From Oscillospiraceae bacterium (GTDB taxonomy: Bacteria > Bacillota > Clostridia > Lachnospirales > Lachnospiraceae): a DNA stretch of 64,000 nucleotides. Below are positions 24,699 through 36,255 of the stretch, one piece after another. The notes beneath the pieces are model-generated. The model searched no databases and was not told the DNA's origin. It saw nothing but the letters and a program-made list of their open reading frames with translations. How positions within the stretch are numbered: position 1 is the first letter of the stretch; every line of letters begins with the position of its first letter. A program made the translations under genes and the position numbers. Location: contig JAETOO010000003.1 of assembly GCA_021771715.1 (NCBI GenBank), positions 183,848 to 247,847 of the forward strand, written 5' to 3'.

Positions 24699-25607
24699 AT
24701 GGCGAAAAACACAAGTACTCCAAATCAGAAGACAATGGCTGCGAATCACAAGGTCGGCACGGCGGTTGCGACCGGACTGTTCGCGTTCCTGTGCGCGTTT
24801 ATCGCGTTCCCGCTGGTCTGCGGCCTGCTCGGCTCGTTCCGCGACGGCCAGAAGGTCATCACGACCGGTATGTCCCTCGATCTGCACTCACCGGTGAGCC
24901 TGCAGAACTACCGCGAGCTGTTCGCAAAGTTTGCTCCGTCCGGGATGACGGACGATGTGATCCTGAACTCACAGAAGTATTTCATGTGGTACAAGAACAG
25001 CCTGATCCTGACGCTGACGACGGTTGTCCTGACGCTGCTGGTCTGCTACTTCATCGCGTACGGCCTGACGATGTACAAGTACAAGCTGCAGGGATTCCTG
25101 TTCTTCATGGTCATCGCGACGATGTCCGTGCCGTTCGAGATCCTGATGCTCCCGCTGTACCAGGAGATCACCACCCTGGGCATCATCAACACGAATGCCG
25201 GAGTCATCCTGCCTGGACTGTGCGCGGCAGGTACGATCTTCTTCTTTAAGCAGTACATGACGAGCCTGCCCAAGGAGCTGCTCGACGCAGGCCGTGTGGA
25301 CGGCTGTACCGAGTACGGCATCGCGGTCAAGATCATGATGCCGATCACGAAGCCGGCGTTCGCTTCCCAGGCGATCATGTGCGCGATGGGTTCCTGGAAC
25401 AACATGCTGTGGCCGATGCTGGTGTATCGTGACACGAACAAGTTCACGCTTCAGATTGGTCTGAATACGCTGCTGACTCCGTACGGCAACAACTACAACC
25501 TCCTGATCGCAGGTTCCATGTTCGGTATCCTGCCGATCCTCGTCATCTACCTGATCTTCAACCGCTACCTGGTAGAAGGTATGACAAGCGGAGCGGTCAA
25601 GGGCTGA
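24699..25607 (+). CDS. Sugar ABC transporter permease (MalG/UgpE type)
   Basis: 302 residues, six membrane helices after a hydrophilic N terminus. The EAA loop reads LLDAGRVDGCTEYGIAVKIM. GGGGGAG precedes the ATG, four bases after the stop of the partner permease, so the two are co-translated. The segment TMSVPFEILMLPLYQEI and the C-terminal FNRYLVEGMTSGAVKG are typical of the MalG class. Partner of the preceding permease in the importer. Confidence 0.87.
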   Translation: MAKNTSTPNQKTMAANHKVGTAVATGLFAFLCAFIAFPLVCGLLGSFRDGQKVITTGMSLDLHSPVSLQNYRELFAKFAPSGMTDDVILNSQKYFMWYKNSLILTLTTVVLTLLVCYFIAYGLTMYKYKLQGFLFFMVIATMSVPFEILMLPLYQEITTLGIINTNAGVILPGLCAAGTIFFFKQYMTSLPKELLDAGRVDGCTEYGIAVKIMMPITKPAFASQAIMCAMGSWNNMLWPMLVYRDTNKFTLQIGLNTLLTPYGNNYNLLIAGSMFGILPILVIYLIFNRYLVEGMTSGAVKG

Positions 25608-25617
25608 CAACTGGAAG

Positions 25618-25641
25618 TTGTACTTGTGCAGTTGTACTTGT
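25618..25641. repeat. Direct repeat GTTGTACTTGT, two copies
   Basis: Copies at 25618-25628 and 25631-25641, just after the permease stop. The words resemble halves of the AraR operator of Bacillus (TTGTACGTACAA type) and similar words lie in the leader of the importer at 22202-22235. A palindromic ATATGTACATA follows near 25672. A binding role is only suggested. Confidence 0.4.
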
Positions 25642-25744
25642 ACACGGCGAATATGACAAAATATTCTGCAAAATATGTACATAATTTTGTATGGATAAAA
25701 AGAAAAAATGCTTGTATCAGGCGCGTTATATGTGGTAATCTAAC

Positions 25745-25777
25745 AATGTGGATTCCCGGGGTCCGGGAGTCCACATT
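25745..25777. promoter_or_regulatory. 15-bp stem-loop before the GH51 gene
   Basis: AATGTGGATTCCCGG pairs with CCGGGAGTCCACATT (one T-G wobble) around GGT. There is no T-run on either side, so it is probably an RNA stability or processing hairpin between importer and glycosidase genes rather than a terminator. Confidence 0.5.
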
Positions 25778-25862
25778 GAAGGTTAAGGGTATATTTTGGC
25801 GCTGCCGGATGTCCGCACAGGGATGCGGGGCACGTCAGTGACCGGAAAAGACGAGGTAGGAT

Positions 25863-27392
25863 ATGGCAAAGTATATTATTAACGCAGAGAACAGAAAGAG
25901 CAAGATTAACAGAGAGCTGTATGGACATTTTTCTGAGCATCTGGGGCGCTGCATCTATGAGGGGCTCTACGTCGGCGAGGACTCCGATATCCCGAATACG
26001 AACGGCATGCGCAACGACGTGGTCGAGGCCCTGAGAGAGATCCGGGTGCCGGTGCTGCGCTGGCCGGGCGGCTGCTTTGCGGATGAGTACCACTGGAGAG
26101 AGGGGATCGGCCCCAAGAGCGAGCGCAAGCGCATGGTCAACACGAACTGGGGCGGCGTGGTCGAGGACAACAGCTTCGGCACGCACGAGTTTTTTGAGCT
26201 CTGCCGTCAGATCGGCTGCAAGACGTACATCAACGGCAACGTCGGAAGCGGCACGGTGCAGGAGATGTCGGAGTGGATCGAGTACATGACCTTTGACGGG
26301 GAGTCCCCGCTCGCGCTGGAGCGCGCGAAGAACGGACATCCGGAGCCGTTCAAGGTAGACTATTTCGGGATTGGCAATGAGAACTGGGGCTGCGGCGGCA
26401 ACATGACGCCGGAGTACTACGCGAACCTGTACCGCAGATACCAGAGCTTTGTGAAGCAGTACAAGCGCGTGCCGGACCACCCGGAGATCGTGACAGACGA
26501 GATGATTCACCGGATCGCCTGCGGTGCGAACGTGGACGACTATGAGTGGACGGAGGAAGTGCTCAGGACGCTGTTCCGCCACTGTGAGGACAAGTTCCAC
26601 GGACATCTGGAGGGGCTTTCCCTGCACTACTACACGCACCCGGAGGGCTGGCAGATCAAGGGCAGCGCGACGGACTTTGACGCAAAGACATGGTACAAGA
26701 CACTCGCGAAGACGCTGTACATCGAAGAGCTGATCCGCCGCCACGGCGCGATCATGGATCAGTACGATCCTGAGAAGAAGATCGGCATGATCGTGGACGA
26801 GTGGGGCACGTGGTTCACGGTGGAGCCGGGCACGAATCCGGGCTTCCTCTACCAGCAGAACACGATGCGCGACGCGCTGGTAGCCGGCATCAATCTGAAT
26901 ATCTTCAACAAGCACTCTGACCGCGTGAAGATGGCGAACATCGCGCAGATGGTCAACGTCCTGCAGTCTGTCGTCCTGACGGACGGCCCGCAGATGCTCA
27001 AGACGCCGACCTGGCATATCTTTAATATGTACAAGCATCACCAGGATGCGACGCTCGTGGACAGCTTCCTCGAGACGGAGACGATCGGCGAGGAGGAGGA
27101 GTATCTGGTGCCGAACCTGACTGAGTCCGCTTCGATCGACGGGGAGGGCAGGCTGCAGATCACGGTGACGAATCTGTCCCTGACCGAGAGCTACCCGGTG
27201 GATGCGCGGATCACAGGCTTTGCGGGCGAGAAGGTGAGCGCGGAGATCCTCTGCGAGGAGATGCACGCGCTGAACACGTTCGAGAACCCGGATGCGGTAC
27301 ATACAAAGGCGTTTGACGGCGTGGAGAAGGTGCACGGCGGCCTGAAGTTCACGATTCCGGCCTGCTCTGTCCTGCACATCACGGTGGAGTAA
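25863..27392 (+). CDS. Alpha-L-arabinofuranosidase, GH51
   Basis: 509 residues. [13 protein letters not shown] and [13 protein letters not shown] are GH51 landmarks. Acid/base Glu173 is in [11 protein letters not shown] and nucleophile Glu313 in IVDEWGTWF. The C-terminal ~110 residues form the usual beta-sandwich. No signal peptide: cytoplasmic release of arabinose from imported arabinan or arabinoxylan fragments. Good RBS GACGAGGTAGGA before the ATG. It follows the importer and precedes DUF6171 and a second, clearly different GH51. Confidence 0.93.
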   Translation: MAKYIINAENRKSKINRELYGHFSEHLGRCIYEGLYVGEDSDIPNTNGMRNDVVEALREIRVPVLRWPGGCFADEYHWREGIGPKSERKRMVNTNWGGVVEDNSFGTHEFFELCRQIGCKTYINGNVGSGTVQEMSEWIEYMTFDGESPLALERAKNGHPEPFKVDYFGIGNENWGCGGNMTPEYYANLYRRYQSFVKQYKRVPDHPEIVTDEMIHRIACGANVDDYEWTEEVLRTLFRHCEDKFHGHLEGLSLHYYTHPEGWQIKGSATDFDAKTWYKTLAKTLYIEELIRRHGAIMDQYDPEKKIGMIVDEWGTWFTVEPGTNPGFLYQQNTMRDALVAGINLNIFNKHSDRVKMANIAQMVNVLQSVVLTDGPQMLKTPTWHIFNMYKHHQDATLVDSFLETETIGEEEEYLVPNLTESASIDGEGRLQITVTNLSLTESYPVDARITGFAGEKVSAEILCEEMHALNTFENPDAVHTKAFDGVEKVHGGLKFTIPACSVLHITVE

Positions 27393-27402
27393 ACACGTCC
27401 CT

Positions 27403-29407
<2,005 letters not shown>

Positions 29408-29488
29408 GAGAGGCCGCCGACAGCAGTCGGAAATGGAAACGGAAAATGGCAGTCGGAAAAGTGACAGCCGGAACATAACAGGAAGGAT

Positions 29489-29520
29489 GAGGATGCTGCA
29501 GGGCGCGGCATCCTCTTTTT
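29489..29520 (+). terminator. Intrinsic terminator of the arabinose operon
   Basis: GAGGATGC (29489-29496) pairs with GCATCCTC (29508-29515), then TTTTT. A second, longer inverted repeat (29498-29512 with 29522-29536, 15 bp perfect) overlaps its 3' arm, so the two hairpins exclude each other. Confidence 0.75.
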
Positions 29521-29652
29521 CGATGCCGCGCCCTGCGGATGTATACAAATATATGTGCCGATTTTTCATTTCCGCGTCCTGCAGAGACGTATATGCATAT
29601 CATTTTGGCATTCTGCAGGTAATTTGTCCGTGGGTATCCGGGAAGCAATCAC

Positions 29653-32088
29653 TCACCCCATCACGACGACGACGCGGTACTCCTTCTTCCCCTCTGCGAA
29701 CGGAATCACATTTCCCGTGATCTTCTGACCGTCGACGGTGACGCTTTGCACACCTTTTTGCACGTTGTCCGGGTTCTGCACCTCGATCGTGTACTTTGCG
29801 CCGCGGAACCATCGCTCCACCGCGAACTCCCCGAATCCATCCGGCACGCACGGGTCGATGCGCAGGCCGTCGTACTCGGGCTGGACGCCGAGGATCGCCT
29901 GGGAGATGTTCACGAACGTCCAGGCCGCCGTGCCGGTCAGCCAGCTGTTCTTTGCCTCGCCGAAGAATTTTGCGTCGCGGCCCGCGACCATCTGCGAGTA
30001 CACGTAGGGCTCGGTGCGGTGGATCTCGCTGATGTCCTCGATGTAGGCAGGACACGTCTTTTTGTAGATCTCAAACGCGCGGTCGCCGCGCCCGATCACG
30101 GTCTCCGCGATCGACACCCACGGGTTGTTGTGGCAGAAAATGCCGGCGTTCTCCTTGTAGCCGGGCGGGTAGGAGGAAACCTCGCCGAGATTCAGATAAT
30201 ATCTGGAGTAGGCCGGCTGCAGGATCATGATCCCGTACTTGGTGTCGAGGCGTTTCTTCACGGAGTCGAGCGCCTTCACGGCGAGTCCCTCCTCGATGCC
30301 GATCCCGGAGAGCACGCAGAAGCCCTGCGGCTCGATGTAGATCTGGCCCTCCTCGCACTCCTTCGACCCGACCTTGCGGGAGTCGGCGTCGTACGCCCGG
30401 ACGAACCACTCCCCGTCCCAGCCGTCTTTCAGCACGGCCTGGTACATCTTGTCGACCTCCGCGAGCGCTTCGTCCGCCAGACGGGTCTCCCCGCGCCTGC
30501 GGGCGAGCTCGGCGTACTCCCGGCCGTATTTGACGAACATCCCGGCGATGAAGACGGACTCTGCGACCGGCCCCTCGGACGGCCCCGTCGTCTGGAACGG
30601 CTCGCCCGGCGTGTCGGAGAAGCAGTTCAGGTTCAGGCAGTCATTCCAGTCTGCGCGGCCGATCAGCGGCAGATCGTGCGGCCCCTTGTGCGTCACGATG
30701 TAGCGGAAGGAGCGCGTCAGGTGCTCGAAGAGCGGCGCGGCCTTCGTCTCGTCATTGTCGAACGGGACCATCTGGTCGAGGATCGAGAAGTCGCCGGTCT
30801 CCTTTATGTAGGCGGCCGTCCCGGCGATCAGCCACAGCGGGTCGTCGTTGAAGCCGCTTCCGATGTCCATGTTGCCCTTCTTGGTGAGCGGCTGGTACTG
30901 GTGGTAGGCGCTCCCGTCCTCAAACTGTGTCGACGCGATGTCGATGATGCGCTCCCTCGCGCGCTCCGGGATCAGGTGCACAAACCCGAGCAGGTCCTGG
31001 CAGGAGTCGCGGAAGCCCATGCCGCGGCCGGTGCCGGACTCGTAGTAGGAGGCGGAGCGGGACATGTTGAAGGTGACCATGCACTGGTACTGGTTCCAGA
31101 TGTTGACCATGCGGTTGACCTTCTCGTCGCCCGAGACGACGTGGTAGCGGCCAAGCAGCTGCGCCCAGTAATCGCAGAGCTGCGCGAACGATTCGTCCAC
31201 CTGCTCCTTCGTTTGGAAGCGGGCGAGCACGTCCCTGGCCGGCTGCTTGTTGATCACGTTTGGGGCGGCCCATTTCCGGTCGTCGGGGTTCTCCGCGTAG
31301 CCGAGCACGAAGACGAAGCTGCGCGATTCGCCGGGGGCGAGCGTCACGTCGAGCTGGTGCGCGGCGATGGGTGCCCAGCCGCTTGCGAGCGAGTTGCCGC
31401 AGCAGCCGCGCTCGACGGCCTCCGGGTTGGAGGCTTCGCGGTAAGCGCCGATAAAGCAGTCGCGGCTGGTGTCAAAGCTCTCCACTGGCGCGTTGACACT
31501 GAAAAAGGCGTAGTGGTTCCGGCGCTCGCGGTACTCGGTCTTGTGGTAGATCGCGGAGCCCTCGACCTCGACCTCGCCGATGCTCAGGTTGCGCTGGAAA
31601 TTCGTCATGTCGTCCATCGCGTTCCAGAGGCAGAACTCGACGTAGGAGAACAGCTTGAGCGTTTTCTCTGTGTCTGTGGTGTTCGTCAGAGTCAGGCTGT
31701 TGAGCTCGCAGGCCGCGTCCATCGGGACGAAGGCGAGCAGCTCGGAGTCCACCCCGTTTTTGGAGGAGAGGAAGCGACTGTAGCCGATGCCGTGGCGGCA
31801 CTCGTACGCGTCGAGCTCGGTCTGGGTCGGCTTCCAGCCCGGATTCCAGACGGTGTCGCCGTCCTTGATGTAGTAGTATTTCCCGTTGGTGTCGTACGGG
31901 ATATCGTTGTAGCGGTAGCGGGTGAGGCGGAGCAGCTTTGCGTCCTTGTAGAAGCTGTAGCCGCCGCAGGTGTTGGACACGAGGGAAAAGAAATCCCTGC
32001 ACCCGAGATAGTTGATCCACGGAAGCGGTGTCCGGGGAGTGGTGATGACATACTCGCGCTTCGCGTCATCGAAATGGCCGAATTTCAT
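29653..32088 (-). CDS. Cellobiose phosphorylase, GH94
   Basis: 811 residues, the same length as the Clostridium thermocellum enzyme as I remember it. The N terminus ([50 protein letters not shown]) matches cellobiose phosphorylase closely; the catalytic Asp lies in [13 protein letters not shown] (residues 480-483). It splits cellobiose with phosphate to glucose 1-phosphate and glucose in the cytoplasm. AAGGAG precedes the ATG at 32088; the longer frame to 32181 crosses the promoter. Divergent from a LacI-type regulator with shared operator-like words. No cellobiose transporter is adjacent. Confidence 0.93.
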   Translation of the reverse strand: MKFGHFDDAKREYVITTPRTPLPWINYLGCRDFFSLVSNTCGGYSFYKDAKLLRLTRYRYNDIPYDTNGKYYYIKDGDTVWNPGWKPTQTELDAYECRHGIGYSRFLSSKNGVDSELLAFVPMDAACELNSLTLTNTTDTEKTLKLFSYVEFCLWNAMDDMTNFQRNLSIGEVEVEGSAIYHKTEYRERRNHYAFFSVNAPVESFDTSRDCFIGAYREASNPEAVERGCCGNSLASGWAPIAAHQLDVTLAPGESRSFVFVLGYAENPDDRKWAAPNVINKQPARDVLARFQTKEQVDESFAQLCDYWAQLLGRYHVVSGDEKVNRMVNIWNQYQCMVTFNMSRSASYYESGTGRGMGFRDSCQDLLGFVHLIPERARERIIDIASTQFEDGSAYHQYQPLTKKGNMDIGSGFNDDPLWLIAGTAAYIKETGDFSILDQMVPFDNDETKAAPLFEHLTRSFRYIVTHKGPHDLPLIGRADWNDCLNLNCFSDTPGEPFQTTGPSEGPVAESVFIAGMFVKYGREYAELARRRGETRLADEALAEVDKMYQAVLKDGWDGEWFVRAYDADSRKVGSKECEEGQIYIEPQGFCVLSGIGIEEGLAVKALDSVKKRLDTKYGIMILQPAYSRYYLNLGEVSSYPPGYKENAGIFCHNNPWVSIAETVIGRGDRAFEIYKKTCPAYIEDISEIHRTEPYVYSQMVAGRDAKFFGEAKNSWLTGTAAWTFVNISQAILGVQPEYDGLRIDPCVPDGFGEFAVERWFRGAKYTIEVQNPDNVQKGVQSVTVDGQKITGNVIPFAEGKKEYRVVVVMG

Positions 32089-32106
32089 ATCCGGAGCTCC
32101 TTTCTG

Positions 32107-32120
32107 AAAACGATTTAGTA
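32107..32120. promoter_or_regulatory. Operator-like element, copy 1
   Basis: AAAACGATTTAGTA, centred on CG with near-symmetry AAAaCGaTTT, as LacI-family sites. It lies about 26-39 bases inside the cellobiose phosphorylase transcript. Confidence 0.5.
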
Positions 32121-32152
32121 AACGGGTAATAAAAAAAACCGATGATAAAATG

Positions 32153-32181
32153 AGTATAGTGCGGGCAGGAACGAAAGTCAA
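32153..32181 (-). promoter_or_regulatory. Promoter of cellobiose phosphorylase
   Basis: Minus strand TTGACT (32181-32176), 17-bp spacer, TATACT (32158-32153), about 65 bp before the start. Confidence 0.75.
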
Positions 32182-32381
32182 CGGAGAGAATGATTTTTGT
32201 TGAAAGTGACGAAGCCCCGGGGCCGGCGGTCGCGGATTGGGGAATTATGGAAGTGAAACCGGAAATATCCGTCGTGAAAGTTCTTTCCTGTGATTGTATT
32301 TTGACGAAAAAGGTGATAAAATATACAAGCTTAGCAGATAGCGGCAGACCTGTATGACAAATGTTTGGCAATCATGAAACA

Positions 32382-32395
32382 AAAACGATTTAGCA
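32382..32395. promoter_or_regulatory. Operator-like element, copy 2
   Basis: AAAACGATTTAGCA, the same word as at 32107-32120, about 50 bp before the LacI-type gene; suggests autoregulation. The 353-bp divergent gap holds nothing else recognisable besides a weak TTGACG near 32311. Confidence 0.5.
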
Positions 32396-32441
32396 GAAGA
32401 CAAGACATGCATAAGGATGAGACAGAAAATGGGGTGCTGAA

Positions 32442-33452
32442 ATGGTTTCAATGAAAGACATTGCAAGACTGTGCGGGGTTTCCGTTGCGACGGTCAGCAA
32501 AGCGCTGAATGATTACAGCGACGTGGGCGAGGCGACAAAGGCCAGGATTCGAAAGGCCGCGGACGAGGCGGGGTATTTCCCGAACTCCTCGGCGCGTGCG
32601 CTCAAGACGAACCGGACGTACAATCTGGGCGTGCTGTTTGTGGATGAGGCGAGGAGCGGGCTGACGCATGACTTTTTTGCGTCGGTGCTGGACAGCTTCA
32701 AGGTGCGCGCGGAGGCGAGAGGGTACGACATTACGTTTACGAACTGTAACATCAACAACCGCAGAATGAGCTATTACGAACACTGCAGATACCGGGGGGT
32801 TGACGGCGTCGTGATAGCGTGTATTGATTTTTACAATCCGGACGTTCTGGGATTGATCCAGAGCGACCTTCCGGTGGTGACGATCGACCACATTTTTGAC
32901 AACCGCACGGCGGTGCTCTCAGACAATGTGGCCGGGATGGAGGAACTGACAGAGTATATTTGCAGCATGGGGCACAGGCGGATCGCGTACATCCACGGCG
33001 CGGATTCGTCCGTTTCGCGGAACCGGATCAGCAGCTTTTACCGGGTCATGGCGAAGTACGGGATCAACGTGCCGGACGTGTACATGAAGGAGGCGCAGTA
33101 CCGCGACACGGAGGCGGCCAAGAGGCTGACGCACACGCTTTTGTCGCTGCCGGAAGCGCCCACGTGCATCATTTACCCGGACGATTTCGCGGCGCTCGGC
33201 GGGATCAACGCGATCAAGGAGCGCGGGCTTCGCATCCCGGAGGACATCTCGATCGCGGGATACGACGGGATCCGGATTGCGCAGGTGATGGAGCCGCATC
33301 TGGCGACGGTGTGCCAGGACACGGCGGAGATCGGGCGTATGGCCGCAGACCGCCTGATTATGCAGATCGAGAATCCCAAGACGGCTCTGATCGAGCACGT
33401 CGTCGTGAAGGGGAGACTGCAGAAGGGCGAGTCTGTGAGGCGGCTGGAATAG
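32442..33452 (+). CDS. LacI-family transcriptional regulator
   Basis: 336 residues. N-terminal HTH and hinge: MKDIARLCGVSVATVSKALN, then YFPNSSARALKTNRT. Periplasmic-binding-like sensor: LGVLFVDE, GVDGVVIACID, PVVTIDHIFDN, GHRRIAYIHG, SIAGYDGIRIAQ. It is divergent from cellobiose phosphorylase and both promoters carry an AAAACGATTTAG word, so it most likely represses that gene and itself. ATG at 32442 is used; ATG at 32451 is also possible. The effector is probably cellobiose or a product, by context only. Confidence 0.88.
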   Translation: MVSMKDIARLCGVSVATVSKALNDYSDVGEATKARIRKAADEAGYFPNSSARALKTNRTYNLGVLFVDEARSGLTHDFFASVLDSFKVRAEARGYDITFTNCNINNRRMSYYEHCRYRGVDGVVIACIDFYNPDVLGLIQSDLPVVTIDHIFDNRTAVLSDNVAGMEELTEYICSMGHRRIAYIHGADSSVSRNRISSFYRVMAKYGINVPDVYMKEAQYRDTEAAKRLTHTLLSLPEAPTCIIYPDDFAALGGINAIKERGLRIPEDISIAGYDGIRIAQVMEPHLATVCQDTAEIGRMAADRLIMQIENPKTALIEHVVVKGRLQKGESVRRLE

Positions 33453-33542
33453 GCGCCGCGGCATCAGAGTCAGAAAAGAGAGAGACAGGCCAGGCGGAAA
33501 ATGGGTTGTACAGGTGAAGTAAGGATGCAGGGAGGAGCGCAG

Positions 33543-34187
33543 ATGGACTGTATTATAATCGGAATCGCAGGCGGGACGGGCTCGGGAAAGTCGACGTTTA
33601 CCAACCGGCTTCGCGATCGGTTCAGGGATGATATTACGGTGATTTACCACGACAATTACTACAGGAGACACGATGAGCTGACCTTTGAGGAGCGCAAGAA
33701 GCTGAACTATGACCACCCGGATGCTCTGGAGACGGATCTGCTGATCCGCCATCTGAAGTGTCTGCGGAGCGGTCAGAGCATTGAGTGCCCGGTCTACGAC
33801 TATACGGTGCACAACCGGTCGGATCAGACGGTGACGATTTACCCGCACAGGATCATTTTGATCGAGGGGATTCTGCTGCTCGCGGACCCGAGGCTGCGGG
33901 AGCTTCTGGACATCAAGATCTATGTGGAGGCGGACGCGGACGAGCGGATTCTGCGCCGGATTGTGCGGGATGTCAAGGAGCGGGGCAGAGATCTGGACAA
34001 CATCGTGGAGCAGTATCTGACCACGGTGAAGCCGATGCACTACCTCTACGTGGAGCCGACGCGCGCGACGGCGGATATCGTGATCAACAGCGGAATGAAT
34101 GATGTGGCCTTCGACATCGTGCAGTCGAAGATCCAGCTGCTGCTGCAGAAGGATGAGTGTCAGAGGGCTAGTTCCTGCATAGAATGA
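33543..34187 (+). CDS. udk: Uridine kinase-family P-loop kinase
   Basis: 214 residues. P-loop GGTGSGKST is at residues 10-18, DNYYRRHDELTFEER and YDHPDAL are the uridine-binding motifs, and YDYTVHNRSDQT with LIEGILLL complete the fold. It phosphorylates uridine and cytidine in pyrimidine salvage. GGAGGAGCGCAG precedes the ATG at 33543. It lies 90 bp after the LacI gene and 29 bp before the amidase, so may be expressed with both. The family also includes phosphoribulokinase-like enzymes, but the length and motifs favour Udk. Confidence 0.85.
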   Translation: MDCIIIGIAGGTGSGKSTFTNRLRDRFRDDITVIYHDNYYRRHDELTFEERKKLNYDHPDALETDLLIRHLKCLRSGQSIECPVYDYTVHNRSDQTVTIYPHRIILIEGILLLADPRLRELLDIKIYVEADADERILRRIVRDVKERGRDLDNIVEQYLTTVKPMHYLYVEPTRATADIVINSGMNDVAFDIVQSKIQLLLQKDECQRASSCIE

Positions 34188-34216
34188 GAGGAGAGGATAT
34201 GCAGGAGTGATGGTTT

Positions 34217-35032
34217 ATGGCACAGGTGATTATTGATGCCGGCCACGGCGGGACAGAGCCGGGGGCTATTTACGAGGGACGCAGGGAGAAGGATGACACC
34301 CTGCGTCTTGCGTTAGCAGTCGGAGAGATTCTGAAAAGGGACGGGGTGGATGTCGTCTACACGCGGACGGAGGATGTGTACGACACGCCGTTCGAGAAGG
34401 CGCAGATCGCCAACCGCGCGGGGGGCGATTTCCTGATCTCGATTCACCGCAATTCGAGCCCGGAGGCGAACCAGTATTCGGGAGTGGAGACGCTCGTCTA
34501 CGACCGGTCGGGCAGCAAGGTGCAGCTCGCCGAGAACATCAACAGCGCGCTGGAGCAGGCGGGCTACCGCAATCTGGGCGTGAAGGAGCGCCCCGGGCTG
34601 GTGATCCTGCGCAGGTCGCGGATGCCGGCGGTGCTGGTCGAGGCGGGATTTCTGAACACGGACGCGGACAACCGGCTGTTCGACGAAAATTTTGACGGGA
34701 TTGCGCAGGCGATCGCCGACGGGGTCCTGCAGACGCTCCGCGAGGAGGGGAAGCTGCCCGGCACGGGCGGATCGGGAGGAAGCGTGACCGACCAGGAGAC
34801 GGCGCGGGAGCGGTATTACCGCGTGCAGACCGGGGCGTTCCGGGTGCGGGCGTACGCGGAGGAGCTCTTGTACCGGCTGCAGCGGCAGAACTACCCGGCC
34901 TTTCTTCTGTACGAGGATGGGCTGTACAAGGTGCAGGTCGGGGCGTTCCGGCAGCTCGACAACGCGGTGCGCATGGAGCAGGCGCTGCGCGCGCAGGGGT
35001 ACTCGACCTTTATCACGGCGGCACTTCCTTAA
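34217..35032 (+). CDS. N-acetylmuramoyl-L-alanine amidase with SPOR domain
   Basis: 271 residues. Amidase_3 domain (1-175) with zinc ligands in DAGHGG, the Glu in YEGRREKDD, ISIHRNS, and the catalytic Glu in VEAGFLN. A Gly-rich linker leads to a C-terminal SPOR-like domain (about 197-271) with paired YYRVQTGAFR and YKVQVGAFR. It would cut the amide bond between muramic acid and the stem peptide. It lacks a signal peptide, unusual for a wall enzyme; it could be released by another route or act on spore or phage structures. Confidence 0.87.
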   Translation: MAQVIIDAGHGGTEPGAIYEGRREKDDTLRLALAVGEILKRDGVDVVYTRTEDVYDTPFEKAQIANRAGGDFLISIHRNSSPEANQYSGVETLVYDRSGSKVQLAENINSALEQAGYRNLGVKERPGLVILRRSRMPAVLVEAGFLNTDADNRLFDENFDGIAQAIADGVLQTLREEGKLPGTGGSGGSVTDQETARERYYRVQTGAFRVRAYAEELLYRLQRQNYPAFLLYEDGLYKVQVGAFRQLDNAVRMEQALRAQGYSTFITAALP

Positions 35033-35058
35033 TAATTTCGAAGGATTTGGCGATTTCC

Positions 35059-35087
35059 TTGCGGGGATATGCGTGATCTGCTATACT
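35059..35087 (+). promoter_or_regulatory. Promoter for mutY
   Basis: TTGCGG (35059-35064), 17-bp spacer, TATACT (35082-35087), about 50 bp before the start. Confidence 0.55.
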
Positions 35088-35137
35088 CATCAGAGGAGCT
35101 GCCGTCGGAAAAGACATGAGGATTCAGGACAAAGCAT

Positions 35138-36244
35138 ATGGATACAGAGAGATTGACGAAGATTGTGGAGCCGCTTCTTCTGTGGTTTGCGGGACATGCG
35201 CGGAAGCTTCCGTGGAGGGAGCAGCCGGACGCGTACCGCGTCTGGGTGTCGGAGATCATGCTGCAGCAGACCAGGGTGGAGGCGGTGAAGCCTTTTTTTG
35301 CACGCTTTATGGAGGCGCTGCCGGATGTGGCGGCGCTTGCGGCCTGCCCGGAGGACAGGCTTTTGAAGCTCTGGGAGGGCCTTGGCTACTACAACCGGGT
35401 GCGGAATATGCAGAAGGCCGCCGTGATCATCGTGGAGCAGTACGGGGGCGTTTTCCCGGCGGACTACGAGGCGCTGCTCGCGCTGCCGGGGATCGGGAGC
35501 TACACGGCGGGGGCGGTCGGCTCGATCGCGTGCGGGCTCGCGGTGCCGGCGGTGGACGGAAACGTGCTGCGCGTCCTGAGCCGGATCTGCGGGAGCGAGG
35601 CGGATATCGCGAAGCAGTCCGTCAAGCGGGAGTTTGAGCAGGCGCTCGGGGCGGTGATGCCGGACGCGTGCCCCGGGGCGTTCAACCAGTCGCTGATGGA
35701 GCTCGGGGCGACGGTCTGCGTGCCGAACGGAGCGCCGGACTGTGCGCACTGTCCGGTGGCCTCGCTCTGCGTGGCGTATGAGACCGGCAGGTGGAGCGAG
35801 CTTCCGGTGAAGGCGCCCAAAAAGGGGCGGAAAATCGAGCCGCGCACTGTGCTGGTGATCCGGGACGCGGAGCATGCGGCGGTGCACAAGCGCCCGAGGA
35901 GGGGGCTGCTCGCCGGCCTCTATGAGCTGCCGAATGTGAGCGGGCATCTGACGCAGGAGGAGGCGCTTGATGAGGTCCGGTCGCTCGGCTTCTCGCCGAT
36001 CCGCATCCGGCCTCTGGGCGAGGCGAAGCATATCTTCAGCCACATCGAGTGGCAGATGATCGGCTATCTGGTGCTGGTGGAGGATCGGGAGCCGGGCCGG
36101 GTGGAGCCGGAGGGTGCGCCGGACGGCGGGCTGCTGTTCGTCGAGCCGTCGAGGACGGAGGAGGAGTACCCGATCCCGGCGGCCTTCAAGGCGTACGCAC
36201 AGTACCTGAGCATCCGGCTGGGACAGAAGAAATATGAGGAGTAA
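35138..36244 (+). CDS. mutY: A/G-specific adenine glycosylase
   Basis: 368 residues. LPWREQPDAYRVWVSEIMLQQT opens the HhH-GPD domain; LPGIGSYTAGAV is the helix-hairpin-helix and VDGNVLRVL has the catalytic Asp. Four cysteines in C-x6-C-x2-C-x5-C (CVPNGAPDCAHCPVASLC) bind the 4Fe-4S cluster. The C-terminal ~140 residues are the NUDIX-like domain that reads 8-oxoG (IFSHIEWQM). It removes adenine opposite 8-oxoguanine. Followed 11 bp later by a glycosyltransferase gene. Confidence 0.94.
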   Translation: MDTERLTKIVEPLLLWFAGHARKLPWREQPDAYRVWVSEIMLQQTRVEAVKPFFARFMEALPDVAALAACPEDRLLKLWEGLGYYNRVRNMQKAAVIIVEQYGGVFPADYEALLALPGIGSYTAGAVGSIACGLAVPAVDGNVLRVLSRICGSEADIAKQSVKREFEQALGAVMPDACPGAFNQSLMELGATVCVPNGAPDCAHCPVASLCVAYETGRWSELPVKAPKKGRKIEPRTVLVIRDAEHAAVHKRPRRGLLAGLYELPNVSGHLTQEEALDEVRSLGFSPIRIRPLGEAKHIFSHIEWQMIGYLVLVEDREPGRVEPEGAPDGGLLFVEPSRTEEEYPIPAAFKAYAQYLSIRLGQKKYEE

Positions 36245-36255
36245 AGGAGACTGTT

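Noticed and set aside
25745..25777. Terminator before GH51
   Set aside because: Stem is strong but neither strand has a T-run after it.
29746..32118. Very long reading frame opposite cellobiose phosphorylase
   Set aside because: It is the GC-driven shadow of the GH94 gene, with no ribosome site and a composition typical of antisense frames. The same applies to the long frames opposite the GH2, GH3 and motor genes.
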